35,766 nucleotides of DNA from a virus. The notes below the pieces were generated by a model. That model was not told where the DNA came from. It was given only the letters and a program-made list of their open reading frames with translations, and ran no database searches. Shown here piece by piece: positions 13,399 through 21,514 of this stretch. The stretch covers positions 1 through 35,766 of the IMG/VR virus record IMGVR_UViG_3300044950_000921, one strand, 5' to 3'. The position numbers and the translations under genes are program-made. The number at the start of each line of letters is the position of its first letter. Positions within the stretch are counted from its first letter, which is position 1.

Positions 13399-13695
13399 TT
13401 ATTTCCTTTTTGAATTAATTGTCGCAAGTTCTTTAGATATTTTAAAATTAACTATTAAAGCTCGATAAGTCCAGTCTTTAGAATCTTGTGTTCGTATTTG
13501 TTTTAATTCATCGTTAATATCACCTTCATATAAATTAAATTTTTTAGCTTCCTCTTTAAGGGTCTGAATTTCGATTATTAATTCTTTTGAATATAAATCA
13601 CACTTTTCTGGAATCTCTGGAATTAATTGTTTATTAATTTTATTGAGATGTTTATTTCTTACATTTTGTACATAAGTGCATATATCATTAAACAT
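13399..13695 (-). CDS. Hypothetical protein
   Basis: The ATG at 13695 (MFNDICTYVQNVRNKHLNKI) has AAAGGAAA upstream and is preferred over an earlier in-frame ATG at 13740 that falls at the promoter element. The product has 98 residues, helical and basic at the C-terminus (ATINSKRK). A TATATATA element lies 50 bases upstream. No family is recognised. Confidence 0.62.
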   Translation of the reverse strand: MFNDICTYVQNVRNKHLNKINKQLIPEIPEKCDLYSKELIIEIQTLKEEAKKFNLYEGDINDELKQIRTQDSKDWTYRALIVNFKISKELATINSKRK

Positions 13696-13743
13696 AGTTT
13701 TTCCTTTTTGCAATAAAAAATAAATAATGTAATTATACAATAA

Positions 13744-13757
13744 TTAATATATATAAT
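13744..13757 (-). promoter_or_regulatory. TATATATA-type promoter element
   Basis: ATTATATATATTAA on the minus strand, identical to three other copies in the window, 49 bases upstream of the start at 13695. Confidence 0.6.
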
Positions 13758-13830
13758 GATTTGATTTATAAACATTTATACTGTATGATATAATAGATTT
13801 TAAGGACAAATTAATATAAACAAGTCAGTT

Positions 13831-13846
13831 AACTATATATATCAAA
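13831..13846 (+). promoter_or_regulatory. Promoter element of the baseplate operon
   Basis: AACTATATATATCAAA on the plus strand lies 20 bases before the ATG of the first baseplate gene, just upstream of its AGAGGAG ribosome site. It resembles the minus-strand element, and a late-type -10 box is likely. A TATAAT also occurs near 13788. Confidence 0.5.
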
Positions 13847-13865
13847 TTTAAAAGAGGAGAATAAA

Positions 13866-15002
13866 ATGAGTGTATTTACAGGTTTCAAAACATACAAAGC
13901 ACCGGTCTTTACAGTAACATGTCCACAGTCTGGATATCAATTTGAAGTTCGTGGTTTGAATGTTGGTGAAAACATAAGAATTAAAGAAAGTTTAATTACC
14001 CAAAATAGATTGGGTGAAAATGTCCTTGATATAACTTGGGATGTGGTCCAAAAAGAAACACTACCAAAACATATTAAGAGTAAAGATGATTTTGCAAAAT
14101 TTACAACAACAAATGATCGAAATGCTATTATTTATGGTATTTATTACGCAACGTTCGGTGCAGATAAAGAATATGAATTGTCATGTGGTGCGTGTAATTC
14201 AAATACATTAGCTAAAATTGATTATGCAGACTTCTTTGATATGAATCCATATCCATTTGCACAAAATATAATTGAATCATATAAGGTAGCAAAACTAGAA
14301 GGTTCTGACAATCATTCTGAATTAATGGATTCTATTATAGAAGAAGATTCAGTCAAATCCATACTAAAAGAATTTACTGGGAATATACCACCAAAAGGTC
14401 AGCCGGAAGTAATGGCTAGAACCGAAGCTCCTTATGCTGATTTCTTTGAATTTTTTGATTCTAAATCTGAAGACATTAAATTGTCATATGATAATACTAT
14501 TAATATTTTACATGAAATTAATAAGAAAGAATCTTTATCAGAAAAATTAACAACCAGTGAATTAATTGTTAATGCTAACGAGAATGATATTTTTAATAAA
14601 AGAGTTGAAATAAAACTTCCCAAATCTGGAGTTGTTGTAATTATTAAAGCTCCTACAGTATATGAAGAAATTGAATTATTTAATAAATTAACCTTTGTAA
14701 GTGAAACTCAGATGAACTTAGCTACAGACGTTTTATTTATTGATAGATTTGAAGAATATGTTGATGGTAAATCTAGCCCAATTCAAGTAATTGACCATAA
14801 GACAGATGTTTTAACAGCATATAAAACATTACCTATTGAAGACAGAAATGTGATAATTGATAGATATGAAGAAGAATTTGGTCAATATGATATTAGATTA
14901 AAGATAAAATGGACTTGTACCAATAAAAACTGTAGCCATGTAAATGAGTTAGAGGTTGACATAATCGCGCAATTTTTTCGCACCCTTAACGGAACCAGAT
15001 AA
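13866..15002 (+). CDS. Baseplate protein, T4 gp26/gp51-like (T4_baseplate family)
   Basis: The product has 378 residues in this frame. The N-terminus (MSVFTGFKTYKAPVFTVTCP) and two similar domains, each ending in a Cys-x2-4-Cys knuckle and an acidic FF segment (LSCGACNSNTLAKIDYADFF; WTCTNKNCSHVNELEVDIIA then QFF), fit the T4 gp26-type baseplate proteins of large myoviruses. The first domain continues after the FF for hundreds of residues, while the second stops only eight codons later. The next frame continues with a sequence that looks like its natural C-terminus (see 14971-14980 and 15055-15258). Either a programmed shift or a homopolymer error is likely. It is the first gene of the plus-strand baseplate operon, with AGAGGAGA before the ATG. 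Confidence 0.7.
   Translation: MSVFTGFKTYKAPVFTVTCPQSGYQFEVRGLNVGENIRIKESLITQNRLGENVLDITWDVVQKETLPKHIKSKDDFAKFTTTNDRNAIIYGIYYATFGADKEYELSCGACNSNTLAKIDYADFFDMNPYPFAQNIIESYKVAKLEGSDNHSELMDSIIEEDSVKSILKEFTGNIPPKGQPEVMARTEAPYADFFEFFDSKSEDIKLSYDNTINILHEINKKESLSEKLTTSELIVNANENDIFNKRVEIKLPKSGVVVIIKAPTVYEEIELFNKLTFVSETQMNLATDVLFIDRFEEYVDGKSSPIQVIDHKTDVLTAYKTLPIEDRNVIIDRYEEEFGQYDIRLKIKWTCTNKNCSHVNELEVDIIAQFFRTLNGTR
14971..14980 (+). other. Putative frameshift site (T6 tract)
   Basis: AATTTTTTCG: in frame 0 the codons are CAA TTT TTT CGC, with stop at 15000. Moving +1 (or -2) on the T run enters a frame that is open from 14965 to 15258 and reads FFAPLTEPDKVDYYKRES. No start codon with a ribosome site opens that frame. 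Confidence 0.55.
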
Positions 15003-15054
15003 AGTTGATTACTATAAAAGAGAAAGTCAATCAAAAATATTTACTTTATTAGAA

Positions 15055-15258
15055 TTGGGTGGACAACCATTTGAATCGCTTATGATAATGCCTTTAAAAT
15101 TTTTTGATGATTATTATAAGTGGAAGATAGATATGGAAAAAGAAAAAATCCAAAGACAAAAAAGTGAAATAGATACTCAAAAGAAATTAAATGCTAAGAT
15201 TAAAGGTGAATCTCATCTTAAAAATACTAGACAGAGATTATACAGAGAAAAAGGTTAA
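15055..15258 (+). CDS. C-terminal extension of the gp26-like protein, reached by frameshift
   Basis: Read alone, the frame starts at a TTG (15055) without a ribosome site and gives 67 residues. However, the same frame is open back to 14965 and reads like protein throughout (APLTEPDKVDYYKRESQSKI, then FTLLELGGQPFESLMIMPLK). This suggests it is translated as an extension of the preceding gene by a shift at the T6 tract. The C-terminal part is a Lys/Glu-rich helix (DMEKEKIQRQKSEIDTQKKL). A segment of the form 'MPLKFFDDYYKW' near the end is similar in position to the 'MP...' helix of gp26-type proteins as I recall them. The gp25-like gene starts 4 bases after its stop. Confidence 0.6.
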   Translation: MGGQPFESLMIMPLKFFDDYYKWKIDMEKEKIQRQKSEIDTQKKLNAKIKGESHLKNTRQRLYREKG

Positions 15259-15261
15259 TAA

Positions 15262-15684
15262 ATGACAGCTACAAGAATATCAGATTTTTTTAAAAATGTA
15301 CCCGGATCTAATTATAAATTAAAAGATATTGATTCTATAATTGACGGTAAGGGCGATTTTCGTGAAATATACGATATTAATGTTATTGTTAATAGTATTA
15401 ACAATATTCTAAATATACCAAAAGGTTCATATATATGTGATCCTAATTATGGTGTAGGTTTAGAAAAATATTTATTTGAACCTGCTGATGATATAACAAG
15501 ACAAAATATTCTGAATGAAGTTAAAAATGCTATTTCCAATTATGAAAAACGAGCTAACATTCAAACTGAAATTTATTTTTTTAGTAATAAAAATGGATTT
15601 CAAATAAGAATGAGTGTAACTATGGATGGCGTTTCAAAGGAATTAAAAGTTAATATTGTAGAAAATCTTATTAAGAATATATAA
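15262..15684 (+). CDS. Baseplate wedge protein, gp25/gpW-like
   Basis: The product has 140 residues, the usual size for the gp25-like family. Characteristic parts are INNILNIPKGSYICDPNYGV, GLEKYLFEPADDITRQNILN and the closing beta strands. gp25 joins the central hub to the wedge and helps to start sheath assembly. AAAAAGG lies before the ATG. It sits between the gp26-like gene and two further baseplate genes. Confidence 0.88.
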   Translation: MTATRISDFFKNVPGSNYKLKDIDSIIDGKGDFREIYDINVIVNSINNILNIPKGSYICDPNYGVGLEKYLFEPADDITRQNILNEVKNAISNYEKRANIQTEIYFFSNKNGFQIRMSVTMDGVSKELKVNIVENLIKNI

Positions 15685-15694
15685 AGGATAAATA

Positions 15695-16384
15695 ATGGGT
15701 GCTGCTTCATTTTTTCAAACTTATACAAGAAGACATAATTATATATCTGATTACTTTCATACAGTTTATGAAAGATATATTTCTACATACCAATCTTTTC
15801 CAATAAACTACTACTCTATGGATACATCCTCTACCATTTGGGAAGAAGATAGACTTAGAGGTGGTACATATGAAAAAAATGGTATTGGGGAATTGTCTGG
15901 TAAAAAGTTTAAAAAAATATATGAATTGCCTATTTTTCAATTAACATCTATACAAGCTTCATATGATTCAAATGAGATGGGCGGTCTTACTCTAAGTGGC
16001 TCGATGCAAGGCAATTTCTCATTACCACAAGTGTATGGTCTTAAGCCAAATAAAGAAGATGTTATAGATTTAAACTTTGGTTTTAAGAATACAGGAAATC
16101 CTAGTAAAACTTTATATATTATAACTAATTACGATTTAGCTCATCATGGTGACGAATTTAATTTATACAAATGTGATATAAAAGTTGCACCATTTACAAA
16201 AGATGATATAGAAAAACAATTAACTGAAATATGGAAGTTTTACGAACCATCAAAAAGTATTTTACCATATACAAATACATCAATTTTATATAAGATGATT
16301 AGACGTGCTGAGAAAAATTCAGACAATTTAAAAAACTTATATCATGGTAGAACAAGTCTTTATTTAGATAAAATATATTTATAA
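15695..16384 (+). CDS. Probable baseplate protein, unassigned
   Basis: The product has 229 residues, with aromatic-rich N-terminal helices (FFQTYTRRHNYISDYFHTVY) and a beta-rich middle. AAAGGAT precedes the ATG. Its place between gp25-like and gp6-like genes makes a wedge component likely, and T4 gp53 is a candidate by position, but I see no clear sequence motif to prove it. No enzyme motif is seen. The gene ends 12 bases before the next. Confidence 0.6.
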   Translation: MGAASFFQTYTRRHNYISDYFHTVYERYISTYQSFPINYYSMDTSSTIWEEDRLRGGTYEKNGIGELSGKKFKKIYELPIFQLTSIQASYDSNEMGGLTLSGSMQGNFSLPQVYGLKPNKEDVIDLNFGFKNTGNPSKTLYIITNYDLAHHGDEFNLYKCDIKVAPFTKDDIEKQLTEIWKFYEPSKSILPYTNTSILYKMIRRAEKNSDNLKNLYHGRTSLYLDKIYL

Positions 16385-16396
16385 GGAATAATTATT

Positions 16397-19120
16397 GTGC
16401 TTAACGAAAAATCTATTGAAATATATAGTTCTAGAGATAAAATAAGAGAACAATTAATTTCACTTGCAAAAGATTATATGCAATTGGAAAATTTTGATTT
16501 TAATAAATCTTCTTATTTATCTTACATATTAAACATGCTTTCATTTTTAGATTCTAATCTTTTATATTATGTAAGCTCTGTATATAGGGAACAATTTTTA
16601 TCTAAAGCTATTCAAAGAGAATCGGTTCTAAATCTTTCAAATATGCTTGGTTATAAACCCCCTTTAGCAACACCATCAACTTGTAAAATTTTAATAGAAA
16701 TTCCTTATGATAGAGAAGTAAATTATACCAGAACAATACAATTCATTGGCAGAAATCATCAGAGTTCAAGTCTAGAAGATTCAAACCTATCTGTATTTAA
16801 AGTTTATTCTAATGACAATATACCATTTACTTTAATAAATACTGCTCTTGTTGAAATATCTAAAAATGATATAGTTCAAGTGCATCAACAAGTATTTATG
16901 AATAATTTTAACAATCTTGTAAATGGTTGGAAAACGGTAGAACATCGTTTTGTAAATGGTAAAATACAAATACTTTTAGATTTTATACAACTTACTTATG
17001 TTACAGAAACATTTACTATACCAGAATTATTACCAAATGAATTTCATAATATAACTTATCAATTTAATAAAACTGGTAGTATTTCCGACATTCAATTATT
17101 TACAGTAAAAACGGAAACAAATGGCGTTGTTGAAAAATGGACTAGAAAAGAATCTATATTTGGAATTGGTCCAGACGAAAGTGCTTATACATATCGTGAA
17201 ATCGAAGATGGTATAGTTATTTCATTTGGTAATGGTGTTATTGGTAAACAGCCAAAAAAAGGTACAAACGTTATTGTAAATGTTGGGCTGACACAAGGAT
17301 ATAATGGTAATGTTATTTCCGGAACAATAAGACGTTCAGATTCTGTCCGAATGGTTAATGATACTACTGGAAATAAATATGTATTTGTTAATTTAAATGT
17401 ATTAAATAATGAACCTTCACAATTTGGTATAGATCCTCCAACTATAGATGAAGTTAGAAGAGATGCTATGAATAGCGTTTCTGCAAATAAGAGATTAGTA
17501 TCACATAGAGATTATGAGAATGCAAATCTAATTGTACCAAATTTACCAATTCGAAATGTATTCCAAGTTTTAAAAAGAAGTGATTTAAAACGAAATGAAA
17601 TTTCTTTATTCACAGAGTTAATATATAATAATGTTGTTGTTCCTACTAGAAATACAACCTTACAACTTACTGGTGCTGTTGTAGATTCGGATGTATTACA
17701 CCATGTTAAAGCTGAAGTAGACACACTAACTATAGATGATGAAGAGTATATCACTTTATTTGATTTATACTTAAATTCAGTTACAAATGAAGTAAATTAC
17801 TACTATATAATTTCAGAAAGTCAAAAACCTGTTACAATTTTAAGCACATTAAAGACAATAGATCCTACAAAAATTTTACCAATTTTTGCTAGTTTTGTAA
17901 CTGATAGAACTGGAACCTCTGATACAGATGAATTAATAATCGAATTACACTGTAATGTATTAGACTCTACAACTAACTATAAATGCGAACTAACTGTTGA
18001 ATGGCCCACAGTTAATGGATTAAATACTTATACCCTATTTGATAGTACATCTGTATTAGATTCTGCTACAAGTTCAGTTAAAGTATTCTCTACCAGATTA
18101 GATCCCGATAATACAAGTGATACTGCTACCCCAATTTTATTATCTAATGTCCCTAATGGTTCTTCCATGGAATTTACCTTTTCAGTAAGTAAAGTTATTG
18201 GTAGTACAGTTACCGAGCTTAATAAATCTAGATGTAGTACAATCATTAAAAAAGATTTATCGGATTTCATGTATAGTCAAGTTGAATTAACCGAGGGTAC
18301 TTATTTTGTTCATGATGTACCAGTTATTAAAAAAGATTACTATGAAAATTTAATTAATAAAAAGTTATTCACAAGTACTGTATTACAAAAAATTGTAGAT
18401 TTCAATGTATATGAATATAAAATGGTTACAGACTTCGTAAATTTAAAATTTGCAAATACCACTGGTTATTCAACTAATATGAAGTATAGAAATACAACTA
18501 AAACTAATGTTATAGACATAAATCCATCAAGTATACCTGAAACGGGAACTGCCGGTGTAACTAGATATGCTATAACAAATAATAATAATCCTTGGGCTTT
18601 AAATCCGGATTATGATATAACTAGTGGTGGGTATATAGCATATTATGTTTCTGATAATAATTGGGCTTTTGAAAAATTAAGAGTTAATGATATGTTCTTT
18701 ATAACCAATTTAGATGGTAGAGCAACTACAACTGAAGCCGATTATGTTAAATATATTTATACTGGTTCTGAATTAGTTGAACCAAAGTTCAATATACCTT
18801 TAGAAATAAAGATGGTAGTTATACCTAGTGATAATTTATTAACAACCGATCAAACTTTAGTTAGAACTATTAAAGATACATTAGTTACAAAAATGTCTCC
18901 ATATTTTGGATATAATAAAAGCATTTTAAGATCTGTAATTACACAAATTGTACAGAGTATAGACGGTGTAGAACATGTAGAGTTGTTAGAACCGAAATTT
19001 AATATCAAATTCGAGTTAGATCCATATAAAAATATGACTCAAGAGCAGTTATTGAGATATACTCCAGAATTGATTTTCTTTTCTACAGATAATATTGTTA
19101 TTGAATTAAGGGACGAATAA
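16397..19120 (+). CDS. Baseplate wedge protein, gp6/baseplate J-like
   Basis: The product has 907 residues, starting at GTG with AAGGA upstream. The N-terminus (SLAKDYMQLENFDFNKSSYL, then ILNMLSFLDSNLLYYVSSVY, then NLSNMLGYKP) is the typical start of T4 gp6-type proteins. A baseplate J-type segment follows: GIVISFGNGVIGKQP, then PPTIDEVRRDAMNSVSANKR and LVSHRDYENA. The middle insert of about 400 residues is beta-rich, perhaps Ig-like, and the C-terminus (TQIVQSIDGVEHVELLEPKF) returns to the gp6 pattern. gp6 forms the dimer ring that holds the wedges and drives the change from hexagon to star shape at infection. Its stop overlaps the next start (TAATG). Confidence 0.88.
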   Translation: MLNEKSIEIYSSRDKIREQLISLAKDYMQLENFDFNKSSYLSYILNMLSFLDSNLLYYVSSVYREQFLSKAIQRESVLNLSNMLGYKPPLATPSTCKILIEIPYDREVNYTRTIQFIGRNHQSSSLEDSNLSVFKVYSNDNIPFTLINTALVEISKNDIVQVHQQVFMNNFNNLVNGWKTVEHRFVNGKIQILLDFIQLTYVTETFTIPELLPNEFHNITYQFNKTGSISDIQLFTVKTETNGVVEKWTRKESIFGIGPDESAYTYREIEDGIVISFGNGVIGKQPKKGTNVIVNVGLTQGYNGNVISGTIRRSDSVRMVNDTTGNKYVFVNLNVLNNEPSQFGIDPPTIDEVRRDAMNSVSANKRLVSHRDYENANLIVPNLPIRNVFQVLKRSDLKRNEISLFTELIYNNVVVPTRNTTLQLTGAVVDSDVLHHVKAEVDTLTIDDEEYITLFDLYLNSVTNEVNYYYIISESQKPVTILSTLKTIDPTKILPIFASFVTDRTGTSDTDELIIELHCNVLDSTTNYKCELTVEWPTVNGLNTYTLFDSTSVLDSATSSVKVFSTRLDPDNTSDTATPILLSNVPNGSSMEFTFSVSKVIGSTVTELNKSRCSTIIKKDLSDFMYSQVELTEGTYFVHDVPVIKKDYYENLINKKLFTSTVLQKIVDFNVYEYKMVTDFVNLKFANTTGYSTNMKYRNTTKTNVIDINPSSIPETGTAGVTRYAITNNNNPWALNPDYDITSGGYIAYYVSDNNWAFEKLRVNDMFFITNLDGRATTTEADYVKYIYTGSELVEPKFNIPLEIKMVVIPSDNLLTTDQTLVRTIKDTLVTKMSPYFGYNKSILRSVITQIVQSIDGVEHVELLEPKFNIKFELDPYKNMTQEQLLRYTPELIFFSTDNIVIELRDE

Positions 19121-20199
19121 TGATTGTTGTACCAAAACTAAAAGATTCACCACAAGAATTAAAAATATTAAACACTTACTTAGTAAGAACTAATGGGTAT
19201 GAGCTTAGTAAGTTACATACTCCATGTTACCAACCTACTATGATTAAGTATGTTGCTGATATAAAAAGTCTTACAGGTATAGAAAAGAAAGATATAGACG
19301 AGTTTTTTAATGTTATAATAGCACCTGAATATAGAAATGTTTTTAAAATATTAAAAAATGATATTACTTCTATTATAATGATTAGTATTATTTACTATTC
19401 TCGCCACCAGCATCATCATATTGCGGAGTCATTATATATTTTATTAGCTATACGATTTTTTACTAATAGTTATAGCAAACATTGGTCTAAGTATTGTAAA
19501 GAAGAAACTTGGAATTTAGCTTTAAATAATCTTTCACAAAAACATTTATTTAAAATAAAAAATGGTTTATCAAATACATTATTTTATTTGGCTTCAATTG
19601 AATATAATAATACTAAATCTAGATTTTCTTCTAACAATATTACTGAAAAAGAATTACTTGCTTTTATATATATGTTAAGACATAGAGTTAGCCAATCAGT
19701 AAGATCATTTGCTAATCGTTATTATGATATTGAAAATAATCAAACTGGAGATTCTTCAAAACAAAAGGAATTAGAGTCTACAAATGATAATATAAATGTT
19801 GGATTAATTGCTAACAATATTTCAGAACGTATTTGTACATATGCACAGGTCGATCAAAAATGTTTATTGGAGTCTATAAATAATAGTAGAGTTAGAAAAG
19901 ATTTAGCAGTAAGTGTTATTAATGAAGTATCAACTGTAAGATTTAAAGAATCTGTAAGATTTATAATTGTACTTATAGCAAAGATTATAAACTTAAAAGA
20001 AATCTGTACTAAACAACCTTACTTAGTAAGACAAATAATTTTAGATAAAAAAAGAATAGGTAACTATTCAATTAAAGATGAAATATATAAGCTAACAGAT
20101 ACAATGTCTTCATCTGGTATTAAGTCAATTAATAAAGACCAGATTATAAGTTTACTGGCAAATTATATTACTTTATATATGAAAACAAAAATGTGTTAA
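19120..20199 (+). CDS. Probable virion or baseplate protein, unassigned
   Basis: The product has 359 residues and is almost entirely helical, with many Lys, Asn and Ile. A His-rich run (YYSRHQHHHIAESLYILLAI) lies in a hydrophobic helix near residue 95. It is translationally coupled to the gp6-like gene (TAATG). T4 has gp7 and gp8 after gp6, but this protein is too short for gp7 and I see no gp8 likeness. No function is assigned. Confidence 0.6.
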   Translation: MIVVPKLKDSPQELKILNTYLVRTNGYELSKLHTPCYQPTMIKYVADIKSLTGIEKKDIDEFFNVIIAPEYRNVFKILKNDITSIIMISIIYYSRHQHHHIAESLYILLAIRFFTNSYSKHWSKYCKEETWNLALNNLSQKHLFKIKNGLSNTLFYLASIEYNNTKSRFSSNNITEKELLAFIYMLRHRVSQSVRSFANRYYDIENNQTGDSSKQKELESTNDNINVGLIANNISERICTYAQVDQKCLLESINNSRVRKDLAVSVINEVSTVRFKESVRFIIVLIAKIINLKEICTKQPYLVRQIILDKKRIGNYSIKDEIYKLTDTMSSSGIKSINKDQIISLLANYITLYMKTKMC

Positions 20200-20200
20200 A

Positions 20201-20230
20201 AAAGAAGGCTCCAATTAAGGAGCCTTCTTT
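20201..20230. terminator. Bidirectional terminator
   Basis: AAAGAAGGCTCC/GGAGCCTTCTTT with a 6-nt loop ends the plus-strand baseplate operon and the convergent minus-strand gene 20230-20688. Confidence 0.92.
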
Positions 20231-20688
20231 TACTTTATCTTGGCGATGTATTCTAGCAACATCCTCAACTCCTCCCCATGAAGAACATAATGCACATCTT
20301 CCAATACCTTTATTTCTGAAGGTATGGAAAGAATTACCATTCCGTTATCCGTAACTATACGGACAACTAGAACATGTTTGTACTCGTCAAGTTTGCACTT
20401 GTACTTCTTTTTTATGATGTCTCCGGTGACACCACCCGTTTGTTTCAACTGTTTGTAAGAATCATATTGACATTTTATACTTTTCAATTTTTCTGTTGTC
20501 AATTTAATTCCACGATTTGTTGTGAGACAGCCAATCGTTTTTCTTATAAATAATTCATGGCCCCATGAATATTCGAAGAGAATGCACCCATTATTGGATG
20601 GACTCCCTAAACTTAAACGCTCTTTCACATTCCAGTGTTCCGTCGCCTCCGCACAATGTTCTTCGTATATCATAGCTGGAGTTTTCAT
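20230..20688 (-). CDS. Hypothetical accessory protein
   Basis: The product has 152 residues. It has mixed alpha/beta features and three or more cysteines, with strands such as HVLVVRIVTDNGMVILSIPS. Base composition is clearly less AT-rich than the structural genes. AGGAG lies before the ATG. It is the last gene of a small three-gene operon that starts with the TATATATA element at 21442. No family is recognised. Confidence 0.65.
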   Translation of the reverse strand: MKTPAMIYEEHCAEATEHWNVKERLSLGSPSNNGCILFEYSWGHELFIRKTIGCLTTNRGIKLTTEKLKSIKCQYDSYKQLKQTGGVTGDIIKKKYKCKLDEYKHVLVVRIVTDNGMVILSIPSEIKVLEDVHYVLHGEELRMLLEYIAKIK

Positions 20689-20697
20689 TCTATTCTC

Positions 20698-21009
20698 CTA
20701 AATCGTTGAAACTGGGATGAAATACTTAACAACAGGTATATCGATACCTGATGAAATATAAGACCTAGACACAGTATGTCTTTCAGAATACACTTCTGCC
20801 TCATCTTCGGTTAAATTTGAATATGGTACAACATGTACCAAATCATTAAATCTTTCCCCTGTGACTACACAGAGTTCATCCCACCAATAAATTATATCCC
20901 CCGCTTTCAAATCCTCCGTCATCTTTGTTTCATTGAAGAACACCACTTTGTAGTTAATTTCAACTGGTGTTTTCATTTTGTTTACTTCATCTGACCCTTT
21001 GACGAACAT
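20698..21009 (-). CDS. Hypothetical accessory protein
   Basis: I chose the ATG at 21009 (MFVKGSDEVNKMKTPVEINY) because AAAGGAGTAGTT directly precedes it; the earlier ATG at 21024 overlaps the upstream gene. This gives 103 residues. A segment DLKAGDIIYWWDELCVVTGE looks like a small beta-barrel entry strand. No family is recognised. It lies in the middle of the three-gene accessory operon. Confidence 0.62.
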   Translation of the reverse strand: MFVKGSDEVNKMKTPVEINYKVVFFNETKMTEDLKAGDIIYWWDELCVVTGERFNDLVHVVPYSNLTEDEAEVYSERHTVSRSYISSGIDIPVVKYFIPVSTI

Positions 21010-21020
21010 AACTACTCCTT

Positions 21021-21404
21021 TCACAGAAAGTATTTTACAGTTGTATTAAAAATTTCATTGGAATTATTCTGATTAAGTGTAAACTCTTTACACACTGTTC
21101 CAATCATCAACTTTTTATAAAATATGAAAACATATAATGGTTGATATTTACACATAACTCGTTTGACCATCAAATTGGTTTCCGGAGACAATGTATCTTC
21201 ATCGCTTATATCCGGATTTAAAAACTCAATTTCACAGTAACTGCTATCTTGATTCGAGAAAAACTTTAGAAGGGACCGCATCTCTTCTTTGGTTAATGTC
21301 TTCCTACAATTAAAAGTCACACCATATAAACTAATCGTAAAAGTATCTACAAAAACTTCAACCTCAAACTTATGCTCGTTTACAAATTTGATCAGAGTCT
21401 TCAT
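21021..21404 (-). CDS. Hypothetical accessory protein
   Basis: The product has 127 residues of alternating strands and helices (MKTLIKFVNEHKFEVEVFVD, then VTFNCRKTLTKEEMRSLLKF). AAGGAAG precedes the ATG. It is the first gene of the accessory operon, 38 bases after the TATATATA element. No family is recognised. Confidence 0.65.
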   Translation of the reverse strand: MKTLIKFVNEHKFEVEVFVDTFTISLYGVTFNCRKTLTKEEMRSLLKFFSNQDSSYCEIEFLNPDISDEDTLSPETNLMVKRVMCKYQPLYVFIFYKKLMIGTVCKEFTLNQNNSNEIFNTTVKYFL

Positions 21405-21441
21405 CTTACTTCCTTTTTAAGTTAGAGTTTATATCAATATT

Positions 21442-21454
21442 GAATATATATAAT
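21442..21454 (-). promoter_or_regulatory. TATATATA-type promoter element
   Basis: ATTATATATATTC on the minus strand, just after the terminator of the upstream structural gene and 38 bases before the start at 21404. Confidence 0.55.
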
Positions 21455-21488
21455 AAAAATGTCCCGAATTCATATAAGAATTCGGGAC
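21455..21488 (-). terminator. Terminator of the tail/baseplate operon
   Basis: GTCCCGAATT/AATTCGGGAC hairpin followed by ATTTTTATT on the minus strand, after the stop at 21515. Confidence 0.85.
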
Positions 21489-21514
21489 AAAACTTAGTTG
21501 TAAGTAGTTGGTAA

